A stretch of DNA of 64,000 nucleotides from Piliocolobus tephrosceles (GCF_002776525.5 NC_045435.1:127021079-127085078), one strand, 5' to 3'. Positions 1-12,802 are shown, counted from the stretch's first letter. Program-made: numbers and translations. The notes: generated by a model not told the origin, from the sequence alone.

Positions 1-1569
1 GTGTTAGATATATTTATTCATCACACGTAGTTGATACTTTAATTATATTATGCAATGTGGAGACTCCGTCATGCACAGATGCGTGAAAGGACGTTTGGGA
101 GCACATTCAGGCCGACGTTGAAAGAGGAAATATTTTCAGGTAAAAACTGGATAGAAGCATTCTGAGAAACTACTTTGTGATGTATGCATTCCACTGAGAG
201 ATTTATACCTCTCTTCTCAAAAGGCGGTGTTCGAACACTGTTCCTGTGAAACCGAAAAAGTGATATTTCAGAACGCATTGAGGACTATGGCGAATAGTGA
301 AATATACTGAAACAAAATCGAGGAAGAAGCGTTCCAAGAATCAGCTCTCTGATAAGTGCTTTCACTTTGCAGAGTTAATGCTAACCCTATGTTGCCCAGT
401 TTCAAAACTCTGTCTTTGAAGAATCTGTGAAGGGATACTTAATGACGCCTGGAGGCTTGTGGTAACCGAGGAAATGCCTTCCAATGAAACCTGCAGAGAA
501 ATGTTCTGAGCAACAGCATTGTGATGTGTGTATATGTATCATTGAGTTAAACAATTCTTTGGATTGAGCTGCTTAAAATCACTGTTTTTGTGGAATCTGA
601 GGAAGGACATTTGAAAACGATCCTTACATTTTACTCTATTTATTCATCTCACACAGATGAAGCTTTCTTTACATTACACAGCTTGGAAACTCCCTCGTGT
701 ATGGATCCACGAAGAGATATTTGGAATCACATTTGGGCCTATGATGAAATAGGAAATATAGTCAGATAAAAACTGGAGAGAAGATTTCTGAGAAACTACT
801 TGGTGATGTGTGCATTCCACTCAGGAAGTCATAACTCTCTTCTCATTTCTCATAAGGCACAGTTTGAGCACTCTTCTTGTAAAACAAAAAGAGTGATATT
901 CGGAGCACATTGAAGACTATGGTAAAAAGTGAAATGTCTTCCAATAAGAAACAGAAAGAAGTACTCGAAGAATCTGCTCTCTGATATGTGCTTTCTTTTG
1001 AAAGGTTTAAATTTTACTGTACATTTCCCAGTTTGAAAGTCGGTCTTTGAGGGTTCTGCGAGGGATATTAAGTGGCGACCAGAGGCCTGTGTGAGGCTAG
1101 GAAGTGTCTTCCATCCAAAATCGGAGAGAAGCATTCTATGCAACTCTTCTGTGATGTTTGTATTCATCTCATAGCATTAAATCATTCTTTGGATTGAGCA
1201 GTTTGAAATCACTGTTTCTGTGGAATCTGAGAAAGGATATTTGGAAACGCTCTTTAGAATATCCTGAAAAAGCCATAACCTCAGAGAGAAACCACAATGA
1301 AGCTTTCTGTGAATCTGCTCTGTGTCACGTGAATTCTGCTCACACAGTTAAGCTTCTCTTTTCATTGAGCTGTATCATAACACTGTTCTTGTTTAGTCTG
1401 TGAAAGGATACTCTGGAGGGCTTTGAGGCTTACTGTGTTAAAGGAAACGTCTTCAGGTAGAAACTGGAGAGAAGCCTTCTGAGGAGCTGCTTTGTGACGT
1501 GTGCATTCCACTCACAGAAATATACCTTTCTTCTCCTGGAAAATTCCAGAATCCCTTTTGGAGAAAAAG
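1..1569 (+). repeat. Alpha-satellite HOR copy, internally deleted and cut by window edge
   Basis: The copy starts inside M1, runs through M2, M3, M4 and the start of M5, then jumps into M8 near position 631 (the expected M5 wording after 'GATCCTTA' is replaced by 'TCTATTTATTCATCTCAC', which is M8). It continues through M9-M13 to the M13/M1 border near 1569. M6, M7 and parts of M5 and M8 are missing. The open frames here are satellite frames with no recognisable domain. Confidence 0.9.
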
Positions 1570-3799
1570 TTACCAAGAGATGATCGGCATATAGCGACTA
1601 CTATGTTGAAAAATGATATATCTTCAGACAAATTCTGGAAAGAAGATTTCTCTGAAACTGCTTTGTGTTAGACATAGTTTTTCATCTCGCTTAGGTAAAA
1701 CTTTAATTATATTACGCAGTTTGGAAATCCGTCATGCACAGTTCCGTGAAGGAACATTTGGGAGCACATTCAGGCTTATGGTGAAAGAGGAGATATATTC
1801 AGATAAAAACCGGATAGAAGCTTTCTGAGAAACTACTTTGTGATGGATGTATTCCACACAGAAAGTTACACATCGCTTCTCAAAATGCAGTGTTTGAATA
1901 CTGTTCCTATGAAACTGAAAAAGTGATATTTCGGAACGCATTGAGGTCAATGGCGAATAGTGAAGTATTCTGAAATAAAATCGAGGAAGAAGCGTTCCAA
2001 GAATCTGCTCTCTGATATGTGCATTCAATTCACTGAGTTAATTCTTACCCTATGTTGCCCAGTTTTGAAACTCTGTCTTTGAAGTATCTGTGAAGGGATA
2101 TTTAGTGATGCCTGGAAGCTTGTGGTGAGCGAGGAAACGTCTTCTGGTGAAACCTGCAGAGAAATGTTCCGAGAAACTGCTTCACCTTGTGTGTATTCGT
2201 CTCATATAGTTAAACCATTCTTTGGATTGAGCAACTTGAAATCACTGTTTTTTGTGGAATCTGAGGAAGGACATTTGGGAACAATCCTTAGAATATGGAG
2301 AAAGAAATATCCACAGGTGAATTCAAGAAGGAAGCTTTCTGTGAAACTGCTCTGTGTCATCTTAATTCGTCTCACTCAGATAAATCTCTCTTTTCATTTA
2401 GCTGTTTTCTCGCTCTGTGTATGTTTAGCGTGTGATGGGATATTCGGGAGCACTTTGAGGCTAATGGTGAAAAAGGAAATATGTTCAGACCGAAACTGGA
2501 TAGAAGGTTTCTGAGGAACTGCTTTGTGACTTGTGCATTCCAGTCATCGTGTTATACCTCTCTTCACTTACAGCTGCAGTGAAACCCTTTTGGAAAAACA
2601 AGTACCAAGTGATATTCGGGAGCATGTTGATGCTGATGGTGAAAGGGAAATAGCCTCAGACAAAACCTGGAAAGAAAGTTTCTGGGGAAGTACTCTGCGA
2701 TATCTGTAATCATCTCACATAGATAAAGCTTTCTTTACATTACCCAGCTTGGAAACTCTCATGGACTGTTCCACAAAGGGACCATCGGGAGCACATTCTG
2801 GACTATGGTGAGAAAGGAGCTATCTTCAGATAAAAACTGAAAAGAAGCTTTCTGCAAATCTGCTTTTTGCTATGTTTATTCATCTCACAGAGATGAAGCT
2901 TTCTTTATATTACACAGCTTGGAAACTCCCTCGTGGATTGATTTGTGAAGGGATATTTGGGATCATATTCGGACCTGTGGTGGAATAGGAAATAAAGTGA
3001 GATAAAAACTGGAGAGAAGGTTTCTGAGAAACTGCTTGGTGATGTGTGCATTCCACTCAGGGACTTATAACCTTCTTCTCATAAGGCCCAGTTTGAACAC
3101 TGTTCCTGTAAAACCAAAAGAGTGATATTCAGAGCACATTGAAGACTATGGCAAAAAGTGGAATGTCGTCCAACCAAAAACAGAAAGAAGCACCCGGAGA
3201 AACTGCTCTCTGACATGTGCATTTTTTTCGCAGGGTTAAAGCTAACTCTACATTTCCCACTTTGAAAGTCGGTCTTTGGGGGTTCTGGGAAGGAATAGTA
3301 AGTGGCTACCAGAGGCTTGTGTGAGGCAAGGAAATGTCTTCCATCGAAAATCGGAGAGAAGCTTTCTACACAACTCTTTTGTGATGTTTGTATTCATCTC
3401 ATAGCGTTAAATAATTCTTCGAATTGAGCAGTTTGAAAATGCTGTTTCTGTGGAATCTGAGAAAGTACATTTGGAAACGGTCTTTAGAATATCCTGAAAC
3501 AGAAATAACCTCAGACAAAAACCAGTAGGAAGCTTTCTGTGAATCTGCTCTGTGTCACGTGAACTCCGCTCATACAATTAAACTTCTCTTTACATTGGGC
3601 TGTATCATAACACTGTTTTGGTTTAGTCTGCAAAGGGATACTCTGGACAGCTTTGAGGCTTACGGTGAGAAAGGAAACATCTTCAGATAGAAACTGGAGG
3701 GAAGCTATCTGAGGAGCTGCTATGTGACGTGCACATTCCACTCACAGAAATATACCTTTCATCTCCTAGAGTATTCTGGAATCCCTTTTGGATAAAAAG
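1570..3799 (+). repeat. Alpha-satellite 13-mer HOR copy, complete
   Basis: M1 to M13 follow in order over about 2,230 bp. The M13 marker CAGAAATATACCTTTC at 1514 and 3744 gives the period directly. There are no insertions and no coding content beyond random satellite frames. Confidence 0.92.
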
Positions 3800-6333
3800 A
3801 TGCCAAGAGATATTCGTGAGTATAACAACGAATATGGTGAAAAAGGAAATAACCTCAGACAAACACTGTAAAGAAGATTTCTGCGAATCTGCTTTGTGTT
3901 AGATATATTTATTTGTCTCACATAGTTAAAATTATAATTATATTAAACAGTTTGGAAACTCCGTCATGCACAGATCTGCAAAGGGACATTCGGGAGCACA
4001 TTCAGGCCTATGGTAAAAGAGGAGATATCTTCAGATAAAACCTGGACAGAAGCTTTCTGAGAAACTACCTTGTGATGTATGCCTTCCACTCAGGGAGTTA
4101 TACCTCTTTTCTCACAAGGCAGTGTTTGAACACTCATCCTCTGAAACCGAAAAAGTGATATTTCAGAACGCTTTGAAGACTATGGCGAATAGTGAAATAT
4201 ACTGAAATAAAATCGAAGAAGAAACGTTCCAAGAATCTGCTCTCTGATATGTGCCTTCTCTTCACAGGGTTAATGCTTACACTATGTTGTGCAGTTTCAA
4301 AACTCTGTCTTTGAAGGATGTGTGAAGGGATATTTAGTGATGCTTGGTGGCTTGTGGTGCACGAGGAAACGTGTTCCGTTGAAAATTGCAGAGAATCGTT
4401 CTGCGCAACTGCTTTGTGATGTGAGTATTCGTCTGATAGCATTAAACAATTCTCTGGATTGAGCAGCTTGAAATCAATGTTTTTGTGGAATCTAAGAAGG
4501 CCATTTGGGAATGATCCTTAGAATATGGAGAAAGAAATATCCTCAAGAAAAATCCAGTAGAAAGCTTTCTGTGAAACTGCTCTCTGTCATCATAATTGCT
4601 CTCTCTCAGTTAAGCCTCTCATTTCATTGAGTCGTTTTCTAACCCTGTGTATGTTTAGCGTGTGATGGGATATTCGGGAGCACTTTGAGGTGTATTGTGA
4701 AAAAGGAAATATGTTCAGACCGAAACTGGAGAGAAGCTTTCCGAGGAACCACTTTGTGACGTGTGCATTCCTTGTGGAATCTGAGGAAGGATATTTGGGG
4801 ACGATCCTAGGAATATGGAGAAAGAAATATTCTCAGGTAAAATCCAGAAGGAAGCTTTCTGTGAAACTCCTCTGTGTCGTCTTAATTCCTCTCACTCAGA
4901 TAAGCTTCTCTTTTCATTGAGCAGTTTTCTGGCCCTGGGTATGTTTGGCGTGTGATGGGATATTCGGGAGTACTTTGAGGCTAACAGTGAAAAAGGAAAA
5001 ATGTTCAGACCGAAACTGGATAGAAGCTTTCCGAGGAACTCCTTTGTGATGTGTGTATTCCAGTCACCGTTTAATACCTCTCTTCTCAGACAGAGTCAGG
5101 GAAACCCTTTTGAAGAAACAGGTACCAGGTGATATTCAGGAACATGTTGATGCCAATGGTGAAAAGGGAAATAGCCTCAGACAAAAACTGAAAAGAAGCT
5201 TCTAGGAAACTACTCAGTAATACATGTAATCATCTCACATAGATAAAGCTTTCTTTACATTATGCAGCTTGGAAACTGTCATGCTCAGATCCACGAAAGA
5301 ACCTTCGGGAGCACATTCAGGACTAGAGTCAAAAAAGAAATATATTCAGATGAAAACTGGAAAGATGTTTTCTCTGAATCTGCATTTTGCTGTGTTTATT
5401 CATTTACATAGATGAAGCTTACTTTACATTATGCAGCTTGGAAATTTCCTTGTGGATGCATTCATGAAGCGATATTTGGGATTGCATTTGGGCCTATGGT
5501 GAAATAGGAAATAACGTCATATAAAAACTGGAAAGTAGCTTTCTAAGAAACTGCTTGGTGATGTGTGCATTCCACTCAGGTAGTTATAACTTTCTTCTCA
5601 TAAGGCATAGTTTGAACACTGTTTTTGTAAAACCAAAAGAGTGATATTCAGAGCACATTTAAGACTATCGCAAAAAGTGAAATGTCGTCCAACAACAACA
5701 ACAAAAAAAAAAAACAGGAAGAAGTACTGGAAGAAACTTCTCTGTGTCATGTCCACTCTTTTGAGAGGGTTAAAGCTTACTCTACATTTCCCAGTTCTAA
5801 AGTCGGTGTTAGAGGTTTCTGCGAAGGGATAGTAAGTGGCAACTGTGGGCCTGCGTTAAGCAAGGAAATGTCTTCCATCGAAAATTAGAGAGAAGCTTTC
5901 TGCGCAACACATTTGTGATGCTTGTATTCATCTCATAGAGTTAAATCATTCTTTGGACTGAGCAGTTTGAAATCACTGCTTCTGTGGTCTCTGAGAAAGG
6001 ACATTTGGAAATGCTCCTTAGAATATCCTGAAAAAGAAAAAACCTCAGAAAGAAACCAGAAGGAAGCTTTCTGTGAAATTGCTCTGTGTCACGTGAATTC
6101 TGCTCACACAGTTAAGCTTCTCTTTTCATTAAGCTGTATCATAACAATGTTTTTGTTTAGCCTGTGAAGGGATATTCAGGAGCACTTTGAGGCTTATGGT
6201 GAGAAAGGAAACAACTTCAGATAGAAACTGTAGCGAAGCTTTCTGAGGAGCTGCTTTGTGACATGTGCATTCCACTAACAGGTATATACCTTTCTACTCC
6301 TAGAGGATTCCGGAATCCCTTTTGGAGAAAAAG
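3800..6333 (+). repeat. Alpha-satellite HOR copy with tandem duplication of M5-M6
   Basis: This copy is about 305 bp longer than its neighbours. M5 begins near 4484 and M6 near 4656. M6 breaks off near 4771 in 'GTGTGCATTCC' and is followed at once by a second M5 start ('TTGTGGAATCTGAGGAAGG') and a second full M6 from about 4940. The other monomers keep normal order. M10 holds a short AAC/A-rich expansion at 5691-5714. Confidence 0.88.
5691..5714 (+). repeat. Short (AAC)n/poly-A microsatellite inside M10
   Basis: A run of AAC triplets followed by twelve or more A sits where other M10 copies read 'CCAATAAAAAACAG'. It is probably replication slippage at the A-rich part of M10; no other copy in the window shows it. 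Confidence 0.8.
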
Positions 6334-8563
6334 CTATCAAGAGATATTCAGGAGTATAGCGATGACTATGTTGAAAAAGGAAATATCCTCAGACTAAAAC
6401 TGGAAAGAAGTTTTCTGTGAAACTGCTTTGTGTTAGATATATTTACACATCTCACATAGTTGAAACTTTAATTATATTATGCAGTTTGGAAGCTCCGTCA
6501 TACACAGATCCATGAACGGACATTAGGGAGCACATTCATGCCTACAGTGAAAGAAGAGATATCTTCACATAAAAACTGGGTAGAAGCTTTCTGTGAAACT
6601 ACTTTGTGATGTATGCATTGCACTCAGGGAGTTATACCTCTTTTCTCACAAGGCAGCATTTGAACACTGTTCTTGTGAAACCGAAAAAGTGATATTTCGG
6701 AACGCCTTTAGGACTATGGCAAATAGTTAAATATACTGAAATAAAATCGAGGAAGAAGCGTTCCAGGAATCTGCTCTCTGATATTTTCATTCACTTCACA
6801 GAGTTAATGCTTACTCTATGTTGCCAAGATTCGAAACTCTGTCTTTGAAGAATCTGGGAAGGGATATTTAGTGACGCCCAGAGGCTTGTGGTGAGTGAGC
6901 AAACATCTTCCAATGAAACCTGCAGAGAATCTTTCTGAGCAACTGCTTTCAATGTGTGTATTCGTCTCAAGGAGTAAAACCATTCTTTGGATTGAGCAGC
7001 TTGAAATCACTGTTTTTGTTGAATATGCAAAAGGACATTTGTGAACGATCCTTAGAATATAGAGAAAGAAATATCCTCAGGTAAAATCCAGAAGGAAGCT
7101 TTCTGTGAAACTGCTTTGTGTCGTCTTAATTTCTCTGATTCAGTTCAGCCTCTCTTTCCATTGATGAGTTTTCAAACCCTGTGTATGTTTAGCATTTGAT
7201 GGCACATTCGGCAGCACTTTGAAGCTTATGGTGAAATAAGAAATATGTTCAGAACTAAACTGGAGAGAAGCTTTCCGAGGTACTCCTTTGTGACATGTGC
7301 ATTTCACTCACAATGTTATACCTCCTTTCTCATACAGCATCGGCAAAACCCTTTTGGAGGAACAGGTACCAAGTGATATTCGAGAGCATGTCGATGCCAA
7401 TGGTGAAAAGGGAAATAGCCTCAGACAAAAATTGGAAAGAAGCTTTCTAGGAAACTACTTTGTGAAATGAGTATTCATCTCACATAGGTAAAGCTTTCTT
7501 TACATTACTCAACTTGGAAACTGTCATGGAAGGATCCATGAAGGGACCATCGAGAGCACATTCAGGATTATGGTGAAAATGGAAATATCTTCAGAAAAAA
7601 ACTGGAAAGAATGTTTCTGTAAATCTGCTTTTTGCTATGTTTAATCATCTGACATAGCTGAAGCTTTCTATACATTACACAGCAGGAAAACTCCCTCCTG
7701 GTTGGATCCGTGATGGGATATTTGAGATCACATTTGGGCGTACGGTGAAATAGGAAATATAGTAAGATAAAAACTGGAGAGAAGCTGTCTGAGAAACTAC
7801 TTGGTGATATGTGCATACCACTCAGGCAGCTCTAACGTTCTTCTCATAAGGCACAGATTGAACTCCATTCCTGTAAAACCAAAAAAGTGATATTGGAACA
7901 CATTGAAGACTATGGCAAAAAGTGAAATGTCGCCCAATAAAAAACAGAAAGAAGCACTCCAAGAAGCTGCTCCTCTGACATGTCCATTCTTTACACAGGG
8001 TTAAAGCTTCCTCTACATTCCCCAGTTTGAAAGTCGGTCTTTGAGGTTCCTGTGAAGGGATCTTAAGTGGCAACCAGAATGCTGTGTCAAGCAAGGAAAT
8101 GTCTTCCATGGAAAATCAGAGAGAATCATTCTGTGCAACTCTTTTGTGATGTTTGTATTCATCTCATAGCGTTATATGATTCTTTGGATTGAGCAGTTTG
8201 AAATCACTGTTTCTGTTTAATCTGAGAAAGGACATCTGGAAACACTCTTTAGAATATCCTGAAAAAGGATTAACCTCAGAGAAAACCAGAAGGAAGCTTT
8301 CTGTGACACTGCTCTGTGTCATGTGAATTCTGCTCACACAGTTAAGATTCAGTTTTCATAGATCAGTATCACAACACTGTTTTTGTTTAGTCTGTAAAAG
8401 GAAATTCTGGAACCCTTTGAGTCTCACGGTGAGAAAGGAAATGTCTTTAAAGAGAAACTGGAGAGAAGCTGTCTGAGGAGATGCTTTGTGACGTGCGCAT
8501 TCCACACACAGAAATATACCTCTCTTCTCCTAGGGGATTCCAGAATCCCTTTTGAAGAAAAAG
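6334..8563 (+). repeat. Alpha-satellite 13-mer HOR copy (reference unit, M1-M13)
   Basis: This copy is complete and is used here to define the monomers. Approximate limits: M1 6334-6507, M2 6508-6683, M3 6684-6850, M4 6851-7021, M5 7022-7192, M6 7193-7365, M7 7366-7532, M8 7533-7704, M9 7705-7880, M10 7881-8045, M11 8046-8218, M12 8219-8390, M13 8391-8563. Diagnostic words are GTGTTAGATATATTTA (M1), CAAGGCAG.GTTTGAACAC (M2), GAAATATACTGAAATAAAATC (M3, 'ATACTGAAATAAAATCG'), TGAAACCTGCAGAGAA (M4), GGAGAAAGAAATATCCTCAG (M5), GTGTATGTTTAGC at the M5/M6 border, GGGAAATAGCCTCAGAC (M7), CTTTTTGCTATGTTTA (M8), CATAAGGCACAG (M9), AATGTCG.CCAA (M10), GATGTTTGTATTCATCTC (M11), GTGTCACGTGAATTC-like (M12) and CAGAAATATACCTTTCTTCT (M13). 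All 13 carry the alphoid core. Lengths of paralogous monomers match (M2/M9 176/176, M6/M13 173/173). Confidence 0.93.
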
Positions 8564-9653
8564 CTACCAAGGGATATTCGATAGTAGAGCGATGACTCTG
8601 GTGAAAAAGGAAATAACCTCAGACAAAAACTGGAAAGAAGATTTCTGTGAAAAACCTTTCTGTTAGACATATTTATTCGACTCACATAGTTAAATCTTTA
8701 ATAATATTACCCAGTTTGGAAACTCCCACATGCACAGATCCATGAAGGGACATCCGCGAGCACATTCCAGGCTATGGTGAAAGAGGAGATATCTTCAGAT
8801 AAAAACTGGATAGAAGCTTTCTGAGAAACTACTCTGTGATGTTTGCATTCCACTAAGGGAGTTATGCCTCTTTTCTCACAAGGCAGTGACTGAACACTGT
8901 TCCTGTGAAACCGAAAAAGTGATATTTCGGAATGCATTGAGGACTATGGCGAATAGTGAAATATACTGAAATGAAATCGAGGAAGAAGAGTTCCAAGAAT
9001 CTGCTCTCTGATATGTACATTCACTTCACAAAGTTAATACTTACTCTATGTTGCCCACTTTTGAAACTCTGAATTTGAAGGATCTGTGAAAGGATATTTA
9101 GTGACGCCCGGAGGATTGTGGTGAGCGAGGAAACGTCTTCTGATGAAACAAGCAGAGAAACGTTCTGAGCAACTGCTTTGCGATGTGTGTATTTGACTCA
9201 TAGAGTTAAACCATTCTGTGCATTGAGCAGCTTGAAATCACTGTTCTTGTGGAATCTAAGGAAGGACATATGGAAACCATTCTTAGAATACGGGGAAAGA
9301 AATATCCTCAGGTAATTTCCAGAAGGAATCTTTCTGTGAAACTGATCTGTGTCGTCTTAATTCCTCTCACTTTGTTAAGACTCTCTTTTCATTTAGCAGT
9401 TTCCTAACCCTGTGTATATTTAGCGTGCAATGGGATATTCGCGAGCCCTTCAAGCACTTTCTGGACTATGGTGAAAAAAGAAATATCTTCAGATAAAAAC
9501 TGGAAAGAAGCTGTCTGTGAAATTTCATAATTTGGAGGGCTTTGAGGCTTATGGTGAGAAAGGAAACGCCTTCATATAAAAACAGGAGTGACGCTTTCTG
9601 ATAAGGTGCTTCGTGACATGTGCATTCCACTCACAGAAATATACATTTCTTCT
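8564..9653 (+). repeat. Alpha-satellite HOR copy, truncated; ends at L1 copy 1
   Basis: M1-M5 are normal. M6 is cut near 9450 and joined to M8 ('GCCCTTCAAGCACTTTCTGGACTATGG' region), and M8 is cut near 9527 and joined to M13 ('TTTCATAATTTGGAGGGC'). The M13 marker is then interrupted by the L1 at 9654. The spacing between M13 markers 8509 and 9634 is only 1,125 bp. Confidence 0.88.
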
Positions 9654-10566
9654 GCTGTTTTAGACATGAAGTCCTTGCCCATACCTATGTCCTGAATGGT
9701 ACTACCTAGGTTTTCTTCCAGGGTTTTCATGGTATTAGGTCTAACATTTAAGTGTCTAATCCATCTTGAAATAATTTTTGTATAAGGAGTAAGGAAAGGA
9801 TCCATTTTCAGCTTTCTACTTATGGGCAGCCGATTTTCCCAGCACCATTTATTAAATTGGGAATCCTTTCCCTATTTCTTGTTTCTCTGAGGTTTGTCAA
9901 AGATCAGATGGCTGTAGATGTGTAGTACTATTTCTGAGGACTGTGTTCTGTTCCATTGGTATGTCTCTGTTTTGATACCAGTACCACGCTGTTTTGGTTA
10001 CTGTAGCCTTGTAGTATACTTTGATGTCAGGTATCGTGATTCCTCCAGCTTTGTTCTAAATCATGCTGCTATAAAGACACATGCACATGTATGTTTATTG
10101 CGGCACTATTCACAATAGCAAAGACTTGGAATCAACCCAAATGTCCATCAGTGACAGACTGGATTAGGAAAATGTGGCACATATACACCATGGAATACTA
10201 TGCAGCGATAAAAAGGATGAGTTTGCATCCTTTGTAGTGTCTGGATGCAGCTGGGTACCATCATTCTTAGCAAACTATCACAAGAACCGAAAACCAAACA
10301 CCGGATGTTCTCACTCATAGGTGGGAACTGAACAATGCAATCACTTGGACTCGGGAAGGGGAACATCACACATTGGGGCCTATCATGGGGAGGGGGGTGG
10401 GGGGAGGGATTGCATTGGGAGTTATACCTGATATAAATGACAAATTGATGGGTGGTGAAGAGTTGATGAATGCAGCACAACAACGTGGCAAAGGTATACA
10501 AATGTAACAATCCTGCACACTGTGCACATGTACCCTAGAACTTGAAGTACAGTAATTAAAAAAAAA
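9654..10566 (+). mobile_element. L1: LINE-1 3' fragment with 5' inversion (copy 1 of 3)
   Basis: The right part (about 10,058-10,566) is the sense 3' end of L1: the ORF2 C-terminus ending at the TGA in 'GTGGGAACTGA', a G-rich 3'UTR tract at about 10,388-10,410, the 'GTACCCTAGAACTT' end and a poly-A tail. The left part (9,654-10,057) is ORF2 sequence in the opposite orientation, and its reverse strand encodes the typical L1 GMGKDFMSKT stretch. This is the twin-priming structure. Target-site repeats of M13 sequence (AGAAATATAC.TTTCTTCT) flank it at about 9635-9653 and 10,567-10,585. The element is incapable of movement: no 5'UTR, no ORF1, no endonuclease or RT core. Confidence 0.93.
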
Positions 10567-11745
10567 AGAAATATACCTTTCTTCTTCTAAAGGTTTCCGG
10601 AATTCCTTTTGGAGAAAAAGCTACCAAGAGATATTCGGGAGTATAGTGATGACTATGGTGAAAAGGGAAATATCCTGAGACAAGAACTGGAAAAAAGATT
10701 TCTGTGAAACTGCTTTGTGTTAGATATATTTATTGATCTCGCATCGTAAAAACTTTACTTATATTACACAGTTTGGAAACCACATTATGCACAGATCCAC
10801 GAAGGGACATTCGGGAACACATTCAGGACTACAGTGAAAGAGGAGATATCTTCAGATAAAAACAGGATGGAAGCTTTCGGAGAAACTATTTTGTGATGTA
10901 TGCACTCCAATCAGGGAGTTATTCCTCTTTTCTCACAAGACAGTGTTTGGACTCTGTTCCCTTGAAACCGAAAAAGTGATATTTCGGAATGCATTGAGGA
11001 CTATGGCGAATCGTGATATATACTGAAATAAAATCGAGGAAGAAGCGTTCCAGGAATCTGTTCTCTGATATGTGAATTCACTTCACAGGGTAAATGCTTA
11101 CTCTATCTTGCCCAGTTTCGAAACTCTGTCTTTGAAGATTCTGGGAAGGAATATTTACTGACACCCAGAGGCTTGTGGTGAGCGAGGAAACGTCTTCCGA
11201 TGAAACCTGCAGGAAACGTTCTGAGAAACTGCTTTGCGATGTGTCTATTCGTCTCTAGAATTCAACCATTCTTTGGATTGAGTATCTTGAATTCACTGTT
11301 TTTGTGGAATCTGAGGAGGAACATTTGGGAACGATCCTTAGAATATGGAGAAAGAAATATCCTCAGGTAATATCCAGAAGGAAGCTTTCTGTGAAACTGC
11401 TTTGTGTCATCTTAATTTCTCTCACTCAGATAAGCCTCTCTTTTCATTGAACAGTTTTCTAGCACTATGTATGTTTACCATGTGATGGAATATTTGAGAA
11501 CACATTGAGGCTGATGGTGAAAAAAGACGTATGTTAAAACCGAAACTGGAGAGAAGCTTTCCGAGGAACTGCTTTGTGACGTGTGCATTTCAGTCACAAT
11601 GTTATACCTCTCTTTTCATACAGTTTCAGGGAAACCCTTTTCGAGAAATAGGTACCAGGTGATATTCGGGAGCATGTTGATGCCGACGGTGAAAAAGGAA
11701 ATAGCCTCAGAAAAAAACTGGAAAGAAGCTTCCTAGGAAACTACT
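10567..11745 (+). repeat. Alpha-satellite HOR copy, M13 tail to M7, between L1 and ERV
   Basis: The end of M13 reaches 10,620, then M1-M6 and the first half of M7 follow. M7 is interrupted by the ERV in '..AGGAAACTACT|TGATTTG'. Together with 14,553-15,660 this makes one complete 13-mer of about 2.2 kb once the insert is removed. Confidence 0.9.
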
Positions 11746-12209
11746 TGATTTGTTTTTCTAAGTACCACCAGAGTGAGCACAAAAGAACCAGCGAGTAGTC
11801 AAGGCTAAAAGCAAAACTGTCAATTTATTCTTGGTCATGTAGCTCCAGGAAAAAAAAGTGTGTAAGGTGAAGTCTGTCTGCCTCCAGCAAAGGAGGCCAA
11901 GAGAGTCGCCCAGGCCAATGTCCTAATGCCGTCCCGACAAGAGCAGGAGCTGAGGAAGCCCACTCAGTGCACCTGCGGGGAGTGGCTATTCTTGGAGTGG
12001 AAGGGCAATAGGTGGGTAATGGGCTGGTCAGAGGGGGGAGGCTCTGAAGGTGCCACCAGGTAAATCTTGGTCTCTTCGGATTGACATCACCTGCTGCATG
12101 CCTGGTTAGTCTTCACCTTCCGGGGCGCCAGCTGCATTTTCGCACACATGGGAAAAGTTGGTGATGAAGAACCCCGAAATGCAACATCTTGCCTCCATTC
12201 GTCCAAACA
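11746..12209 (-). mobile_element. ERV copy 1, 3' LTR
   Basis: About 464 bp, the same sequence family as the 5' LTR, with AATAAA on the minus strand (TTTATT at 11,824-11,829). It ends ACAAATCA before the TACT target repeat. The differences from the 5' LTR are scattered point changes, as expected of an old insertion. Confidence 0.9.
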
Positions 12210-12802
12210 GTCCAACCTTTTATTGGTAATAGTGATAAAGGGGTACCGTGATCTGTCTGGCTACTTTCTGGTGTTAAGAGGGGTCGTTAAGTTCGAGGCC
12301 TCTGGTTCGTGTTAGGATGTACAGATAAGGAAGCATTTTGTTGAAGGTGACGCGAGTGATTTCTTGTATCTTGACATGGAGAAATTTGATCAAAATGGGG
12401 GCAAATCATATAATACAACACAGAATTAGTATATGAATTAAGAAGGGAAACATTTGTTGGAATGTAGACAAAACCCAAAAGGATGATCCTGGCAAGTCTG
12501 GGGAGTATGAAATAGTTAAGAAAATTTAGTAAGTGAGGCGAGTGGGGGAAAGTTGAACTGATTTCCACTGATTGATTTCAGTGGGGGCCCTTTCTAGCTG
12601 GGAATGAGGAACGAGTGCGCAAAGTAGTTGTTGACCAGGCAGCAATTAAGGTGTGGATTGGATGGAAGGCTAGGTCCAGAGAAGGATGGCAAAATAGAAT
12701 AGATTCCCTTCTGTCGATTAAATAATTAATTGTCTTACCCGCTACCAGGAGAGTTACCCACGGCTTGGCAAGGGTGATGGGGGTCCCCGAGTCTCAGCAT
12801 CT
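12210..12802 (-). other. ERV copy 1, 3' internal remnant (protease start, unassigned, possible env tail)
   Basis: Just after the nucleocapsid frame a short stretch resembles the start of a retroviral protease in degraded form. The sequence then passes, with no pol, to material that includes a 93-codon open frame at 12,287-12,568. That frame has hydrophobic residues near its start and no motif I recognise; by position it may come from the end of env. The stretch ends at the 3' LTR. Confidence 0.5.

Noticed and set aside
1158..1403. An 80-100 codon open frame (start MYSSH..., also at 5922, 30185-29883, 46879-46577, 51215, 54381 and others) repeated in many HOR copies
   Set aside because: It spans M11-M12, and the spacing of stops in these monomers leaves the frame open in most copies. 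It has no domain, the conservation equals that of the surrounding satellite, and many copies are broken or shifted. It is satellite, not a gene family.
10388..10410. G-rich tract that could form a quadruplex (also C-rich at 18,028 and 24,620; G-rich at 52,325)
   Set aside because: This is the ordinary G-rich tract of the L1 3'UTR and needs no separate explanation.
9572..10510. Frames inside the L1 copies (also 25,226-25,459 and 51,743-51,510)
   Set aside because: They are fragments of L1 ORF2 in an inverted, truncated element, and part of the translation continues into satellite. They are covered by the L1 entries.
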